The notes under the pieces are model-generated. The model did not search any database and was not told the DNA's origin. It saw nothing but the letters and a program-made list of their open reading frames with translations. From an uncultured Clostridium sp. (GTDB lineage: Bacteria; Bacillota; Clostridia; TANB77; CAG-508), in the NCBI GenBank assembly GCA_900556695.1, contig USQA01000002.1, positions 1-28,475 on the forward strand: DNA of 28,475 bases. The letters run 5' to 3'. Below are positions 17,790 to 27,102 of this stretch, one piece after another. The position numbers and the translations under genes were made by a program. The number at the start of each line of letters is the position of its first letter. Position 1 is the stretch's first letter.

Positions 17790-17806
17790 GTTAGGAGGTT
17801 TAGAAA

Positions 17807-19726
17807 TTGGGTGAAGAAAAGAAAAAATGTGGATTGTATATGAGAGTATCTACTGAAGACCAAGCTCGTGAGGGATTTAGTCTTCCAGAACAAAGAGAAA
17901 GATTAGAAACTTTTTGTAAGTTTAAAGGTTATGAGATTGTAGATTATTACCAAGATGCTGGAATAAGTGCGAAAACTGGTAATCTTAGACCAGAATTTGA
18001 AAGACTAAAAGAAGATATTAAATCTAAAAAGATAAATACTATTATTTCATTAAAACTTGATAGAATAACTAGAAGTATTTATGATTGGGAAAATCTTATA
18101 ACTTTTTTAGATGAGAATAATGCTTATATTGATTGTGCTAATGATGAAGTAAATACAACTACTGCAAATGGTAAAATGATTTCAAGACTATTAATGAGTG
18201 TAAGTCAAAATGAAATTGAAAGAACTAGCGAAAGAACAAAAGTAGGTTTAGCAGGTGCAATAAAGCAAGGTCATATTCCATCTAAAGCACCTCTTGGATA
18301 TAAACACGAAAATAAGAAATTAGTAATTGATTATTCTACTAAAGATGTTGTAGTTAGAATATATGATTTATATTATAACGGCTATTCTTATCAAAAAATC
18401 AGTAATCTATTCAATGAAGAAAAAGTACTAGGTAAAGATAATTGGAGAGATTCAACTATTGTTGGTATTCTTGAAAATGAAATATATAAAGGTGACTTTG
18501 TTCATGGGAAGAATACTAAACACCCTACCTACTATGAAAATGTAGTAGAACCTATTGTTTCAAAAGGAATGTGGGAAGATTGCCAAGTACAGAAAAAGAA
18601 AAATTCTAGGAATTATCAAAGAACATTAACTTATTTATATTTGCAGAAACTAAAATGTCCAAATTGTAATCGTGTTTTAGGTGGTAAAGCTACAACTAAG
18701 AAAAATGGCAAACCATATTTCTACTATTATTGCCACGATTGTAAAATAGAGTTTAGAGAAAATATTATAAATGAATATTTTAATCAGTTTATAGATGAAT
18801 TAGTACAATATGATTCAGTTGTAAATCAATTCTTCTTGCCTACGATAAGACAAAAATTTGATGAGCCAAAGGAACAATTACAAAAAGAGATAAAAAATCA
18901 AAATGCTAAATTAGATAGAATAAAAAAGGCATATCTTAATGGGGCATTTGATGTAAAAGAATATAAAGAAGAAAAGCAAATTGTAGAAAAAGCAATAATG
19001 GAATTAGAAAACAAATTAAATGAAACAGACTGTATAGAAGAATTAAGATTTACACCAAAAGACATTTTATTAAAAAGGGATATTGATTTTATTAATAAAA
19101 TTAAGCTTAATAAAGAATATCAAGAAAAAACTAAAACTTGGAAAGATTATACTCGTGAAGAACAAGCAGATTTAATAATGAGATATGTTGATGATATAGA
19201 ACTTACTTTAGTTGGTAAAGAAGTTGTTGTTAAACAAATAAACTTTAGAGATTCAATTTGTAAACCTTGTCAGGAATTATACGATAATGGATACATTGAT
19301 ACAACAAAGCCTATGCTGTTAGGAAATGTATTAGGAAGTGTCAGATTTAGTAACTATTTGCCAGAGGAAGAAGTTGGCGAAATTATTATGAGATTAAGAC
19401 AATACTATGATGTAAGTTATGCAGAGGCAACTTACTATGTGGATAAGCAATGTTTCTATTTTAACTTTGCTGAAAACAATAGTGCTATTGTTAGGGTGTT
19501 CCCTTTACAAGACTATTATAAAATAGATCCAGAAGGTAAAATGCCAACTTATGAATTTGGAATTATCTATATAAACGAAGAAGATAAATTCCAAATGCAA
19601 GATATAAATTCAGCATTTGACTTTATACCAGATGAAACAAACGATAGTGTAATTTATACAAAAGAGCCTACTCCTATTCCAATAGGTGTAAAGCCAGTAA
19701 CCTACGAAGAAGAAAATGCTGAATGA
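17807..19726 (+). CDS. Large serine recombinase (site-specific integrase)
   Basis: A 639-residue large serine recombinase that would excise and integrate the element. The resolvase domain covers about 8-150: GLYMRVSTEDQ with nucleophile Ser15, then LKLDRITRS with Arg86 and Arg89. The recombinase domain covers about 160-275 (PLGYKHEN...NEIYKGDFVHGK). A zinc ribbon follows with Cys284, Cys287, Cys309 and Cys312, then a coiled coil of Lys/Glu repeats (about 340-400). A further tail of about 140 residues (after NVLGSVRF near 505) is extra compared with many family members and has no motif I know. The start is TTG 17807, chosen because AGGAGG (17793-17798) lies 8 bases upstream and the catalytic motif follows at once. 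An attenuator lies in its leader. No in-frame CGG codon is present. Confidence 0.93.
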   Translation: MGEEKKKCGLYMRVSTEDQAREGFSLPEQRERLETFCKFKGYEIVDYYQDAGISAKTGNLRPEFERLKEDIKSKKINTIISLKLDRITRSIYDWENLITFLDENNAYIDCANDEVNTTTANGKMISRLLMSVSQNEIERTSERTKVGLAGAIKQGHIPSKAPLGYKHENKKLVIDYSTKDVVVRIYDLYYNGYSYQKISNLFNEEKVLGKDNWRDSTIVGILENEIYKGDFVHGKNTKHPTYYENVVEPIVSKGMWEDCQVQKKKNSRNYQRTLTYLYLQKLKCPNCNRVLGGKATTKKNGKPYFYYYCHDCKIEFRENIINEYFNQFIDELVQYDSVVNQFFLPTIRQKFDEPKEQLQKEIKNQNAKLDRIKKAYLNGAFDVKEYKEEKQIVEKAIMELENKLNETDCIEELRFTPKDILLKRDIDFINKIKLNKEYQEKTKTWKDYTREEQADLIMRYVDDIELTLVGKEVVVKQINFRDSICKPCQELYDNGYIDTTKPMLLGNVLGSVRFSNYLPEEEVGEIIMRLRQYYDVSYAEATYYVDKQCFYFNFAENNSAIVRVFPLQDYYKIDPEGKMPTYEFGIIYINEEDKFQMQDINSAFDFIPDETNDSVIYTKEPTPIPIGVKPVTYEEENAE

Positions 19727-19914
19727 TTGTTGCAACTATAACTTGATAAACGTACTATGTTGCAACAATCAAATTAACGAGAACAAATTTATATTTGCGG
19801 GTAGCAATATAAATTTTGTGTGAGGTAATTTGAATAAATTTTAGCTCTGTGAGATAAAATCTATCGCCTCGCAGAGCCCCCGAGTTATGATGGCACGTCA
19901 TAACTCATAGGGGG
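19725..19914 (+). other. Cluster of inverted repeats, putative origin of transfer
   Basis: The 249-bp gap before the relaxase holds four hairpin-forming inverted repeats: GATTGTTGCAAC 19725-19736 with GTTGCAACAATC 19759-19770 (perfect); AAATTTATATT 19785-19795 with AATATAAATTT 19806-19816 (perfect); GCTCTG 19844-19849 with CAGAGC 19872-19877; and CCCCC GAGTTATGA (19877-19890) with TCATAACTC (19898-19906) and GGGGG (19910-19914). Repeats just upstream of a Mob gene are typical of oriT. The nick site is not identified. The first repeat may instead terminate the recombinase transcript. Confidence 0.55.
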
Positions 19915-19975
19915 TTAGGACTTATGACAAGGTCAAAGTCCTATGCTTCGAAGCAAATTCGAAAGGAGGAAAAAG

Positions 19976-21361
19976 ATGGAACAAGAATTAGCATATTCTT
20001 TTCACTTGGGTAGTGATAAGAATAAAAGTAAATTAGCAAAGAAAGTATCAAAAGGAAATGTATCAGGTAATACCTCTTTTTCAAATAATGCTATTCAAAA
20101 TGCAAAAGATCTATCAAAAGCAAATAAGCACAATTTACGAGATTATGATAATCAAAGAGAACTTATTACAACTATATATGGAACAAATGATATTGTAGAA
20201 GACGTTAAACAAGTATATTTAGATGAATTTGAACAAGCTAGAATTGAATATAATGCTAAAACAAGAGCTGATAGACAAGTTAAAGATTACTTTCAAAAAG
20301 TATGTGAATCTCAAAATGATATAGCTTGTGAAATTATTATTGAGCTTGGAGATATGGATTTCTGGCAAGATAAAGATAATGAGTATAGATATAAAATGAC
20401 AGATGTATATAATGAGCAAATACAAGAATTATCAAAACTACTTCCTACTTTTAAGGTAGCAAATGCTACAATACACTATGATGAAACATCTCCACATATG
20501 CACGTTATTGGTGTTCCAGTAATAGATAATTGTAAAAGAGGTATGAAAAAACAAGTTGGAAAATCACAACTATTTACCAAAACCTTACTTTCTGAAATAC
20601 AAGATAAAATGAGAAATGCTTGTATTAAATCATATAATAAGTTCTATGATGTTGATAGTAGGCTTAAAACAAAGCAAAAAGGCAGAAATCGAGATATTAA
20701 TGTTAAAGAAATGGATAATTACAGAAAGATGAAGAAAACACTAGAAAAGCAAAAACAAAAAATAGACAATGCTAATAAACAAACCAAAAAACTTGATAAT
20801 AAAAGTAAAGATATTTATCAAATATTAGATAATCTGAAGTCTCCTTTACTAGATAAAAATAATAAGCTTATTTCAAACGAGAATATAGATAATATCAAAA
20901 ATTATATTGAAAACGTAACAGATGTTACTCAGACTGTTAGAAGTGTAAATGACCTAAATGTTGCTATTGAAAATTTTGAATTTTATACACTTGAAGTAGG
21001 TCAAGAAAATCGTTCACTTCAATATCAAATAGAACAAAAAGATGAGCAGATTGGAAAATTAGAAGATAAAATATCTGCTAAAGAAAAGATTATTATTAAA
21101 CTACAAGAAGAAAAAGGAAGCCTAAAATCACAATTACAGAAATTTAAAGGATTCTGGCATAATTTAATGAGCCACTTTCATAAGAGAATAACTTATGATA
21201 ATGACCAAAACTATAAAATAGTTAGTGATGATTTATATAGAAATGGCATATTTGATGACAACGATAACGAAATTGCTAATAATATTTTAAGAAAAGTAAC
21301 TATACCAAATGAAAATAAAACTGAAAAAAACAAAAAAAGAAATAATGATACAAGATTTTAA
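19976..21361 (+). CDS. MobV-type (Pre/Mob) relaxase
   Basis: A 461-residue plasmid-mobilization relaxase. The family motifs are HNLRDYDNQRE near residues 52-62 and the metal-binding triad HYDETSPHMH at 167-176, expected to bind the ion used to nick oriT. The C-terminal half (about 235-420) is a long Lys/Gln/Glu-rich coiled coil, as in other Mob/Pre proteins. ATG 19976 is preferred over the in-frame ATG 19943, because AAAGGAGG lies at 19962-19969 and homology begins with MEQELAYSFH. It lies downstream of the hairpin cluster that probably is its oriT. Together with the serine recombinase it makes a small integrative mobilizable element with no conjugation genes of its own. No in-frame CGG codon is seen. 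Confidence 0.88.
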   Translation: MEQELAYSFHLGSDKNKSKLAKKVSKGNVSGNTSFSNNAIQNAKDLSKANKHNLRDYDNQRELITTIYGTNDIVEDVKQVYLDEFEQARIEYNAKTRADRQVKDYFQKVCESQNDIACEIIIELGDMDFWQDKDNEYRYKMTDVYNEQIQELSKLLPTFKVANATIHYDETSPHMHVIGVPVIDNCKRGMKKQVGKSQLFTKTLLSEIQDKMRNACIKSYNKFYDVDSRLKTKQKGRNRDINVKEMDNYRKMKKTLEKQKQKIDNANKQTKKLDNKSKDIYQILDNLKSPLLDKNNKLISNENIDNIKNYIENVTDVTQTVRSVNDLNVAIENFEFYTLEVGQENRSLQYQIEQKDEQIGKLEDKISAKEKIIIKLQEEKGSLKSQLQKFKGFWHNLMSHFHKRITYDNDQNYKIVSDDLYRNGIFDDNDNEIANNILRKVTIPNENKTEKNKKRNNDTRF

Positions 21362-21378
21362 AACGGAGGTAATAGAAA

Positions 21379-23793
21379 ATGGAACAAGAAAAAGTAAAAT
21401 ATTTAATAGAAATGATAAATAATATGGATATTAAAGATAAATTAAGATTGGCAATATGTATGAGCCAAAGCAAATGGTCTGGACTTATATATAATACCAA
21501 AGAATATTATGAAAAATTTGATAGTATGTTAAAAGATATAGATAAAGAAACAGTTCAGATGGCATTGAATTTTGATGATACTGAATATGAACCAACTGTT
21601 GTTCCAGCAAAGTATCCTAATTTATTGGTCAATGGGGCAACTGGTATTTCGGCCGGTTATGCAACAGACATTCCACCACATAATTTAGAAGAAGTTATTG
21701 ATGCTACAATTTATCGTCTTTCTCATCCCCATTGTTCATTAGATAAATTAATGGAATTTATGAAGGGACCAGATTTTCCGACAGGAGCAATTGTTGAAGG
21801 AAAACAGGGAATTCGTACAGCTTTTGAAAAAGGGCGTGGAAAAGTTGTTGTTCGTTCTAAAACAGAAATCATTCACGAAAAAAACATGAATAAAATTATT
21901 GTCAGTGAAATACCATATGAGGTCAATAAGGCTGAATTGGTAAGAAAACTAGATGAAATTCGTTTCAATAAGAGCGTTGATGGAATTATTGAGGTTCGTG
22001 ATGAATCTGATCGGAATGGATTAAGTATTGTTATTGATTTAAAGAAAGATGTAGATGTCCAAAATACATTAAATTATTTCTTTAAAAATACTGATTTACA
22101 AAAAAATTATAATTATAATATGGTAGCTATCAAAGACAAAAGACCTGTATGTATGGGAATTGAAGCTATTCTTGATGGCTATATTCAGCATCAAATTGAA
22201 GTCATTACTAAACGTTCTATCTTTGATTTGAATAAAGCTGAAGAAAGAAAACATATTGTTGATGGTTTAATTAAGGCTGTCTCAATTCTTGATGATGTTG
22301 TTCATACTATTCGTCATTCTAAAGATAAACAAGATGCTAAAATAAATATTCAAACACAATTTGGTTTTACTGAGAAGCAATCTGAAGCTATTGTTACATT
22401 ACAGTTATATCGTTTGACAAATACAGATATTGTATCTTTAGAAAAAGAAAAAGAAGAATTAGAGTCTTTAATTCAAACATTAAATGATATTTTAAATAGC
22501 GACCAAGTCTTAAGAAAAGTTATTGTTGACGAATTAAAAAACATCAAGAAACAATATCCATCTCCAAGACTTACTGAAATTAAAGATGAAGTTCAGGAAA
22601 TTATAATCAATGAAGAAGCAATGATTTTGCCAGAAGATATTTATGTTTCTATAACGCAAGATGGATATATCAAACGTATTTCACAAAGATCATATAAAGC
22701 AAGCGAAAATACTTTGTTTGGGAAAAAAGATGATGATGTTTTAGTTGATCTTCATTTTGCCAATACTTTAGATAAATTACTTGTATTTACTGATAAAGGG
22801 AATTATATGTATATACCACTTCATAAATTAGAAGAATTTAAATGGAAAGAACTTGGAAAACATATTAGCTATCTTATCAAAGTTTCTCCAGAAGAAAAAA
22901 TAGTTGGCTCTGTCCTTGTGAAATCATTTGATTATCCATTGTATATTGTTCTTGCTTCACGTTTTGGTCAAATGAAACGTGTTGAACTTAAAGAGTTTGA
23001 TGTAACCCGTTTTACAAAACCAATGAAATGTATCAATCTTAAGAAAGATGATTCATTATTACAAGTAGGATTAAGCGATGGACAGCAAGGAATTGTTTTA
23101 ACAACTCAAGCTGGTTATGCAACTTTATACAGCGAACAAGAAATTTCTGTTTTGGGTGTTAAAGCAGGAGGAATAAAAGGAATCAATTTAAAAAATGATG
23201 AATTGATTGCAATGAATATTTTTAATCCTTTGCGAACAGATTCGTTTATTCTTATTAGTGATCAGCCAGGTATCAAGCGTTTACGTATTTCTGATATCCC
23301 AAGTTGTAACCGTGCTACAAAAGGAAATCTTATTTTTAAATCACCAAAAACAAAGCATATTCAATCTCTTTATGCATTTGTATTAGAAACTAAGGATCAG
23401 CTCAATATTGAAACAGATTCACAAAAAATTGATATCTTTGTCAAAGATTATACTCATGCACAGCTTGAAAGCAAGCCAAGTATTCTAACTGCAATTAAAG
23501 ATAACATTATAAGATATGTTTATAATCCAAAAACATTATCTACAGATTTGTTTGATGTTCAGAAAATAAACAATGAAATAAATCCTAAAATCTTTGAAGT
23601 TAAAAAACAACCTGATTTATTCAATGAAGTTAAAGAAGAGATTGCTAAAAAAAGAAATGAAATTATTGAAGAAAAAGTTGAGCCAGTCATAGTTCAACCA
23701 GTTCTTCAAAAAAATTCACAAAAAGAAGAATCAAAAGATGATAAACATTTTGAGCCAATTTCTTTTGATGATCTTTTTAAAGATGATTTTTAG
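21379..23793 (+). pseudogene. parC: Chimeric frame: mobile-element small protein joined to 5'-truncated parC (topoisomerase IV subunit A)
   Basis: The frame is open for 804 residues, but its two parts do not belong together. Residues 1 to about 48 (MEQEKVKYLIEMINNMDIKD onward to YEKFDS) look like a small helical protein of the mobile element, with GGAGG upstream. From about residue 50 (MLKDIDKETVQMALNFDDTE) it is ParC: PNLLVNGATGISAGYATDIPPHNL, the tower and coiled coil, then the C-terminal beta-pinwheel with strands such as SITQDGYIKRISQRSYK, SRFGQMKRVEL and TQAGYATLYSE. About 150 residues are missing, including the winged helix and catalytic tyrosine. No parE precedes it. As written it cannot cut DNA. 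Likely an assembly join between two genomes; insertion into parC is the alternative. CGG at 22012 is read as Arg here, unlike in the left part. Confidence 0.85.
21510..21550. other. Breakpoint between two genomic backgrounds
   Basis: ParC similarity starts abruptly around 21525. Left of it Arg is almost only AGA and CGG is absent from reading frames except at CGGA sites. Right of it CGT is common and CGG is a normal codon. The exact base cannot be fixed because AT-rich sequence such as ATGTTAAAAGATATAGAT could occur in both parents. Confidence 0.7.
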
Positions 23794-23815
23794 AATATGG
23801 GAACTCTCATATTCT
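23792..23815. terminator. Hairpin terminator between parC and the sigma factor gene
   Basis: AGAATATG (23792-23799) pairs with CATATTCT (23808-23815), with TTT after it on the plus strand and AAAAATC-type context on the other side. It lies between two convergent genes. Confidence 0.55.
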
Positions 23816-23816
23816 T

Positions 23817-24500
23817 TTACTTATCATTAAGATAAGCTTTCAAAAGTTTGATGAGTGCTCTTTTTTCTAAACGTGATACATATGAACGTGAAATATGCAT
23901 TGTGCTCGCAATTTCTTTTTGAGTATACACTTTATGCTTATTTAAACCATATCGATAAATAAGTATTTCTTGTTCTCGAGGTGTTAAAAGAAGAAAATAT
24001 TCTTGTAACTTTTTGATTTGATCCTCTGTATCTATTTGATCAATAATTTCTTTTTGATCAGATGGCAAGATATCTAGAAGTGTCATTTCTCCACCATCTT
24101 TATCGACACCTAAAATTTCATTCAGTGATACATCAAGAGCAGTTTTTTTGTTACCACGCATATGCATAAGAATTTCATTTTCAATGCATTTTGCTGCATA
24201 AGTTCCTAATTTTGTTGCTTTTGTTGGTTTATAACTATCAACTGCCTTAATTAAACCAATTGTTCCTATACTAATTAAATCTTCCTGAAGATCTTTTGTA
24301 CTTTCATATTTTTTAGCAATATGAGCAACAAGTCTCAAGTTGTGTTCAATTAGTTGGTTACGAGCTTCTTGGTCTCCTTGAAAATATTTTTCTAATAAAT
24401 CATTTTCTTCTTGGGGAGTCAATTGTTTTTTAAAAGCTTGTGTCTTGATGAATGAGACAAATAAAAATTGTTGTAAAAATGTTATTAGTGTTGTAAACAT
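23817..24500 (-). CDS. sigK: Sporulation sigma factor, SigK-like
   Basis: A 227-residue sigma-70-family factor. It resembles SigK in the N-terminal hydrophobic pro-sequence-like stretch (MFTTLITFLQQFLFVSFIK), in NQLIEHNLRLVAHIAKKY and DLISIGTIGLIKAVDSYKP of region 2, in YAAKCIENEILMHMRGNKKT, and in the region 4 helix-turn-helix YTQKEIASTMHISRSYVSRL. SigK directs late mother-cell sporulation genes and is made as a membrane-tied precursor. I chose ATG 24500 over an upstream in-frame start at 24578 because GAGGTGG lies 4 bases before it and SigK similarity begins there. The gene is intact, not interrupted by a skin-type element. It is divergent from yqeH. SigE or another sporulation sigma is possible, but SigK fits best. 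Confidence 0.82.
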   Translation of the reverse strand: MFTTLITFLQQFLFVSFIKTQAFKKQLTPQEENDLLEKYFQGDQEARNQLIEHNLRLVAHIAKKYESTKDLQEDLISIGTIGLIKAVDSYKPTKATKLGTYAAKCIENEILMHMRGNKKTALDVSLNEILGVDKDGGEMTLLDILPSDQKEIIDQIDTEDQIKKLQEYFLLLTPREQEILIYRYGLNKHKVYTQKEIASTMHISRSYVSRLEKRALIKLLKAYLNDK

Positions 24501-24550
24501 AATCCACCTCAAAATCATTATATGAAAATTGTCGATGTTTATGTTTAGGC

Positions 24551-24579
24551 TTTTCATAGAAGCGAAAATAGGGTACAAT
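24551..24579 (+). promoter_or_regulatory. Possible promoter of the yqeH operon
   Basis: TACAAT at 24574-24579 is a fair -10. The -35 candidate TTTTCA (24551-24556) is weak, with a spacing of 17. The start codon is 24 bases downstream with AAGGAAGG before it. Confidence 0.4.
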
Positions 24580-24602
24580 AATGAAGAAAAGGAAGGTCAT
24601 TT

Positions 24603-25703
24603 ATGAATCAGGAAATGAAATGTTTTGGCTGTGGAGCCATTATTCAAAACGAAAATGAAAAACATATTGGTTATGTGCCAAAAAGTGCAATGAACAATGA
24701 TAAAGTATTATGTCAACGTTGCTTTCAATTGAAAAATTATCATAAGTTGCAAGAAACAAATATGACAAAGGATGATTTTCTCACTATATTACAACAAATA
24801 GGTGAAAAAGACTGTTTGGTTGTATATATGATTGACTTATTTGATTTTAATGGAAGTATGATTCAAGGGTTAATGCGTCATATTGCTTATAATGATGTGT
24901 TAGTATTGGCAAACAAACGTGATATTTTACCAAAATCTGTAAAAGAAAGAAAACTAGAACATTGGGTGAGAAGACAATTAAAAGATCAAGGGGTTCAAGC
25001 AGTAGACGTCATTGTAACAAGTGGTAAAAAAAGTATGAACTTTGATTACATATATGATGCTATCATGGAGCATCGTAAAGGGCGGGATGTTTATGTTGTA
25101 GGTGTGACTAATGTTGGGAAATCAACTTTTATTAATGGTTTATTAAAACATTATGCTGAAGTTGAAAAGCAAAATCTCATTACTGTCTCTGAGTATCCTG
25201 GAACAACTTTGAACCTCATTGAAATTCCTTTAGATGAACATTCAGTTCTATATGATACACCAGGAATTATCAATGAAAGTCAAATGACACATTTGTTAGC
25301 TCCAGAAGATATCAAAAAGGTCGTTCCTCAAGGAGAACTTAGACCAATGGGATTCCAATTAAACAGTCTTCAAACGCTTTACTTTGGTGGTTTAGGACGT
25401 ATTGATTATTTAGAAGGTGAACAATCTAGTTTTATTGCATATTTTTCTAAAAACTTAAAAATTCATCGGACAAAGACAATTAAAGCAGATGATTTGTATA
25501 ATCGTCATCAAACTTTACAGTATGAAATTGCTGGAATTGATTCAATTGCACAAATGAAGTCTTATGAATTTCGATTGATGCCAGGAAAAACTGATATTGT
25601 TATTTCTGGATTAGGTTTCATAACAGTGAGTTCGAAAGGTGGAAAAGTAAGAGTTTTGGTTCCACCACAGATTTCAGTTATATTAAGAGAAGCTATTATT
25701 TAA
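24603..25703 (+). CDS. yqeH: Circularly permuted ribosome-assembly GTPase YqeH
   Basis: A 366-residue YqeH, a GTPase needed for 30S ribosomal subunit assembly. The N-terminal zinc finger has Cys7, Cys10, Cys37 and Cys40. The G motifs are in permuted order: NKRD (104-107) first, then the SGKKS segment, P-loop GVTNVGKS (167-174), YPGTT and DTPG (218-221). The C-terminal domain follows the family. ATG 24603 has AAGGAAGG upstream. It starts a tightly packed operon with yhbY, nadD-yqeK and rsfS, the usual Firmicutes order. Two in-frame CGG codons (25083 and 25467) are read as Arg, and the second is CGGA without any frameshift. Confidence 0.95.
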   Translation: MNQEMKCFGCGAIIQNENEKHIGYVPKSAMNNDKVLCQRCFQLKNYHKLQETNMTKDDFLTILQQIGEKDCLVVYMIDLFDFNGSMIQGLMRHIAYNDVLVLANKRDILPKSVKERKLEHWVRRQLKDQGVQAVDVIVTSGKKSMNFDYIYDAIMEHRKGRDVYVVGVTNVGKSTFINGLLKHYAEVEKQNLITVSEYPGTTLNLIEIPLDEHSVLYDTPGIINESQMTHLLAPEDIKKVVPQGELRPMGFQLNSLQTLYFGGLGRIDYLEGEQSSFIAYFSKNLKIHRTKTIKADDLYNRHQTLQYEIAGIDSIAQMKSYEFRLMPGKTDIVISGLGFITVSSKGGKVRVLVPPQISVILREAII

Positions 25704-25717
25704 AAAAAGGAGATACT

Positions 25718-26005
25718 ATGTTAACAGGTAAACAGAAAAGATATTTAAGAGGAAAAGCACATCATTTAAATGCTATTTTCCAAGTTGGCAAAGAAGGAGT
25801 CAATAGTAATCAGGCTAAGGGAATTTCTGAAGCTTTAGAATCACAAGAATTATTAAAAGTAAAAATTTTAGAAAGCTGTCCAGATGATGTTAATACAGTT
25901 GCATTAGAGTTAAGTGTACAAACAAAATCTGAAGTTGTTCAAATTATTGGTCATACAATTATTTTATATAAATCATCAGATAAGGAATTATATCGTTTAC
26001 CATGA
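25718..26005 (+). CDS. yhbY: YhbY-family RNA-binding protein
   Basis: A 95-residue single-domain CRM protein. The opening LTGKQKRYLRGKAHHLNAIF, then the GKEG loop (GxxG, about residues 25-28) and a C-terminal QIIGHTIILYKSS are typical of YhbY, which binds pre-ribosomal RNA of the large subunit. AAAAGGAG lies before ATG 25718, 14 bp after yqeH. Its stop overlaps the next start by four bases (ATGA), so translation is coupled. Confidence 0.93.
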   Translation: MLTGKQKRYLRGKAHHLNAIFQVGKEGVNSNQAKGISEALESQELLKVKILESCPDDVNTVALELSVQTKSEVVQIIGHTIILYKSSDKELYRLP

Positions 26006-27102
26006 AAAAAGTAGGATTATTCGGTGGGAGTTTTGATCCTATTCATAAGGCTCATGTGACTATAGCAAAATTAGCACTTGAACAATTGCAGTTAGATGAA
26101 ATTCAATTTATTCCAACAAAAAACAATCCTTGGAAAGATCAAAATTGCGCAACGCGACAAGAACGCCTAGATATGATGGTATTAGCTATTCAAGATGAAA
26201 CAGAGATGACTATCAATAACATTGAAATCGATTCAAAATCGGATAAAAAAAATTTTACAGTTGATACTTTAAAAATATTAACAAAACAAAATCCAGATAT
26301 TAAATATTATTATATTATGGGGATGGATCAAGCAAATTTATTTGATAGATGGAAAGATGCTGAACTTATTAGTCAAATGGTCCAATTGGTAGCCTTTCAA
26401 AGAGGAGGATTTGAACCATATGTTCCTATCATTCAACAATTTCATTTTATATTATTAAAGAATGAACCTATATATGCATCTAGCAGTGATGTTAGAAAAG
26501 GACATATAGAAATGCTTGATGAAAGTGTCTTAAGATATATAACACGACATGGAATATATCTAGAAACATTGATTTTTAATCGTATGAAAGAGAAACGTTG
26601 GAAGCATACTTGTAGTGTGGCCAGGTTAGCAGCAGATATTGCGAAATCTAATCATCTTAATGAGAAACAAGCTTATATTGCTGGAATGTTTCATGACATT
26701 GCAAAAGAAATGAATGAGACAGAATCAACAGCTATTATGCAAGCATATTTTCCTGAATACATGAGCAAACCAAAACCAATTTGGCATCAATGGGTATCTC
26801 GTTATGTAAGTGAACATGAATATTTGATAGATGATATTATTGTTTTAAATGCAATTGAACATCATACAACTGGATCAATCGATATTTCAGCAATTGGAAA
26901 ATGTGTTTATGTAGCTGACAAACTTGACCCATTGCGAGGATATAACTCAGCTCAGCAAATTGAAGTATGCAAGAAAGATATTCATCAAGGATTTAGAAAT
27001 TCATTAAATGAGTTTTATGAATTTTCTATAAGAAACAACAGAAATATTGATGAATGTTTTTATGAAATATATGATTATTTTGTAACTAAAGGAGAAATAT
27101 AA
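26002..27102 (+). CDS. nadD: NadD-YqeK fusion: nicotinate-nucleotide adenylyltransferase plus HD hydrolase
   Basis: A 366-residue two-domain enzyme. Residues 1-190 are NadD, which joins nicotinate mononucleotide and ATP to make NaAD: GLFGGSFDPIHKAHV (GGSFDPIH at 8-15) and a variant SSSDVRKG (160-167) where ISSTxIR is usual. Residues 195-366 are YqeK, an HD-domain phosphohydrolase reported to hydrolyse diadenosine tetraphosphate: HTCSVARLA (His202), GMFHDIAKE (His231, Asp232), EHHTTG and YVADKLDPLRGY. In most Firmicutes these are two adjacent genes; here the stop between them is lost and the frame is continuous, as also found in some Mollicutes. It overlaps yhbY by ATGA and abuts rsfS. Confidence 0.92.
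   Translation: MKKVGLFGGSFDPIHKAHVTIAKLALEQLQLDEIQFIPTKNNPWKDQNCATRQERLDMMVLAIQDETEMTINNIEIDSKSDKKNFTVDTLKILTKQNPDIKYYYIMGMDQANLFDRWKDAELISQMVQLVAFQRGGFEPYVPIIQQFHFILLKNEPIYASSSDVRKGHIEMLDESVLRYITRHGIYLETLIFNRMKEKRWKHTCSVARLAADIAKSNHLNEKQAYIAGMFHDIAKEMNETESTAIMQAYFPEYMSKPKPIWHQWVSRYVSEHEYLIDDIIVLNAIEHHTTGSIDISAIGKCVYVADKLDPLRGYNSAQQIEVCKKDIHQGFRNSLNEFYEFSIRNNRNIDECFYEIYDYFVTKGEI

Noticed and set aside
21379..23793. Functional ParC with an alternative N-terminus
   Set aside because: The catalytic tyrosine region and winged helix are missing and the N-terminal part resembles no topoisomerase; codon use changes at the join.
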